A DNA stretch of 6,847 nt from the NCBI GenBank assembly GCA_946481475.1, contig CAMLOB010000206.1, positions 1-6,847 of the forward strand. Reading direction: 5' to 3'. How positions within the stretch are numbered: the first letter of the stretch is position 1; every line of letters begins with the position of its first letter. The DNA is from an uncultured Chlorobiota bacterium. GTDB lineage: Bacteria > Bacteroidota > Kapaibacteriia > OLB7. Below the pieces are notes generated by a model, which was not told where the DNA came from, searched no databases, and saw nothing but the letters and a program-made list of their open reading frames with translations. Both the position numbers and the translations under genes were made by a program. Positions 6,288 to 6,847 of this stretch are shown piece after piece.

Positions 6288-6511
6288 GCCGTGAACAACG
6301 ATCCCGGATCGCCGTCCTGATCGGTCGGGCCGGATGGTGGGGAACCTGTCTTTTCGCCGCCGCCCTTTTCTTTCTGACCGGCAGCCTGATCTCCTTCTTC
6401 GAAGGGGATTTGCGCATCGCCCTGCAGTCGTTTGCAGTAGCTCTGGCGCTCTGGGCCGTCACCCTCCTGATCTACCGCAAACGTCCGGCGACAAAGAGGT
6501 TTCCCGAATGA
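6284..6511 (+). CDS. Small two-helix membrane protein (unknown function)
   Basis: This 75-residue protein has two predicted membrane helices (about 17-38 and 45-64) joined by a short acidic turn (FFEGD). Both ends are basic (RSR near the start; RKR, KR at the end), which predicts both termini inside the cytoplasm. Its ATG overlaps the phosphatase stop codon as ATGA, a sign of translational coupling, and its own stop overlaps another ATG in the same way at 6508. I do not recognise the family. Its place between a membrane phosphatase and a sigma factor suggests a membrane partner of the phosphatase or a regulator of the sigma factor, but it lacks the zinc-binding motif of common ECF anti-sigma factors. 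Confidence 0.75.
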   Translation: MSREQRSRIAVLIGRAGWWGTCLFAAALFFLTGSLISFFEGDLRIALQSFAVALALWAVTLLIYRKRPATKRFPE

Positions 6512-6621
6512 AATTTGTTTCGTTTCTTCCATATCGGCGGCTGTATCCAAGTCGCCGATTGTCGGTTCTTCTGCATACGTTCAGCCTGCAGAGGAGAATC
6601 TTCATACGGAGACACCGTTGA
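6508..6621 (+). CDS. Possible 37-codon basic mini-ORF (coupling peptide?)
   Basis: A 37-codon frame starts at an ATG overlapping the stop of the small membrane protein gene (ATGA, 6508-6511). It ends at a TGA overlapping the TTG start proposed for the sigma factor (TTGA, 6618-6621). The peptide is very arginine-rich (MKFVSFLPYRRLYPSRRL at the start, RRIFIRRHR at the end) with no recognised domain. Codons such as AGG, AGA, ATA and CGG suggest a sequence not selected for protein function. It could act as a translated linker that keeps ribosomes moving into the sigma factor gene, or it may be chance. Confidence 0.3.
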   Translation: MKFVSFLPYRRLYPSRRLSVLLHTFSLQRRIFIRRHR

Positions 6622-6847
6622 AACAGCGACACCACAAAAGCCTGAAAGGACTTTCCGACGGAGCACTATGCCGGATGATTGCCGAGGATGACGGCAATCA
6701 GCGGGGAGAAGCGGCCTTTACGGAGCTGTACCAGCGCTACGCCCATCGCATCCACGCCTATTGCTACAGGATTCTCTCGAACACGGAAGATGCGGAAGAC
6801 GCTTTTCAGGAGACGTTCCTCCGGTTCCATAAAACGGTAAAAGCCGG
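6618..6847 (+). CDS. ECF-type RNA polymerase sigma factor, N-terminal fragment
   Basis: This is the first 76 codons of a sigma-70 family factor of the extracytoplasmic function (ECF) type, running off the right edge. ECF factors bind RNA polymerase and direct it to stress or envelope regulons. Region 2 is clear: LSDGALCRMIAEDDG, then EAAFTELYQRYAHRIHAYCY, then NTEDAEDAFQETFLRF, the region 2.2 core-binding motif. No ATG lies before the conserved LSDxxLCRxI stretch; the first in-frame ATG (6675) falls inside it. The start is therefore taken as the TTG at 6618, preceded by GGAG at 6608-6611, with a 4-base overlap to the mini-ORF stop. The region 2-4 linker and region 4 are outside the window. 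It is the last visible gene of the phosphatase operon. Confidence 0.88.
   Translation, partial: MKQRHHKSLKGLSDGALCRMIAEDDGNQRGEAAFTELYQRYAHRIHAYCYRILSNTEDAEDAFQETFLRFHKTVKA

Noticed and set aside
6334..6621. 95-codon frame overlapping the small membrane protein gene
   Set aside because: Its first part is an out-of-frame shadow of the membrane protein. Only the 37-codon section from 6508 is worth considering.

Overview
The window looks like chromosomal housekeeping DNA from a member of the Bacteroidota/Chlorobiota (FCB) group. Three things suggest this: an exact match to the -7 element of the Bacteroidetes-type promoter (TAnnTTTG) in front of the tRNA genes, generally weak Shine-Dalgarno sequences, and a divergent RqcH/NFACT protein. 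The DNA is moderately G+C-rich apart from short A+T-rich spacers. No rRNA or strong taxonomic marker is present, so the placement is tentative. I see no insertion sequence, phage gene, CRISPR array or integration site.

Left part (1-1276, all minus strand). A translation and tRNA cluster is read leftward: a Bacteroidetes-type promoter, tRNA-Ala(GGC), tRNA-Asp(GUC), a terminator-like hairpin, def (peptide deformylase) and the first 48 codons of alaS (alanyl-tRNA synthetase). An A+T-rich repeat occurs three times in the spacers. Two copies face each other between the tRNA genes and can fold into a long hairpin. The def leader also holds several hairpins.

Middle (1277-3190, plus strand). Two tandem genes encode diverged paralogous lipoproteins of unknown function. 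The second ends in a polyproline tail. The leader of the first contains nested inverted repeats that could fold into a multi-branched RNA. A strong bidirectional hairpin terminator closes the pair.

Right part (3191-6847). A full-length RqcH-like NFACT protein (ribosome quality control) is read leftward, converging on the lipoprotein genes. Diverging from it is a tightly packed plus-strand operon: a four-helix membrane protein with a SpoIIE/RsbU-type PP2C phosphatase domain, a 75-residue two-helix membrane protein, a possible 37-codon basic mini-ORF, and the start of an ECF-type RNA polymerase sigma factor. Each junction in this run is a 4-base overlap (ATGA, ATGA, TTGA), which suggests translational coupling.

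Functionally, the left cluster and the RqcH gene share an alanine theme. RqcH of other bacteria adds C-terminal alanine tails using alanyl-tRNA, and the window holds a tRNA-Ala, the start of alaS and an RqcH homologue. The right-hand operon looks like a signalling module that ends in transcription control, but no RsbV/RsbW partner-switching proteins are visible before the window ends. Nothing here is a proven new system. The phosphatase/small membrane protein/mini-ORF/sigma arrangement, the spacer repeats and the structured lipoprotein leader are the most worthwhile leads.
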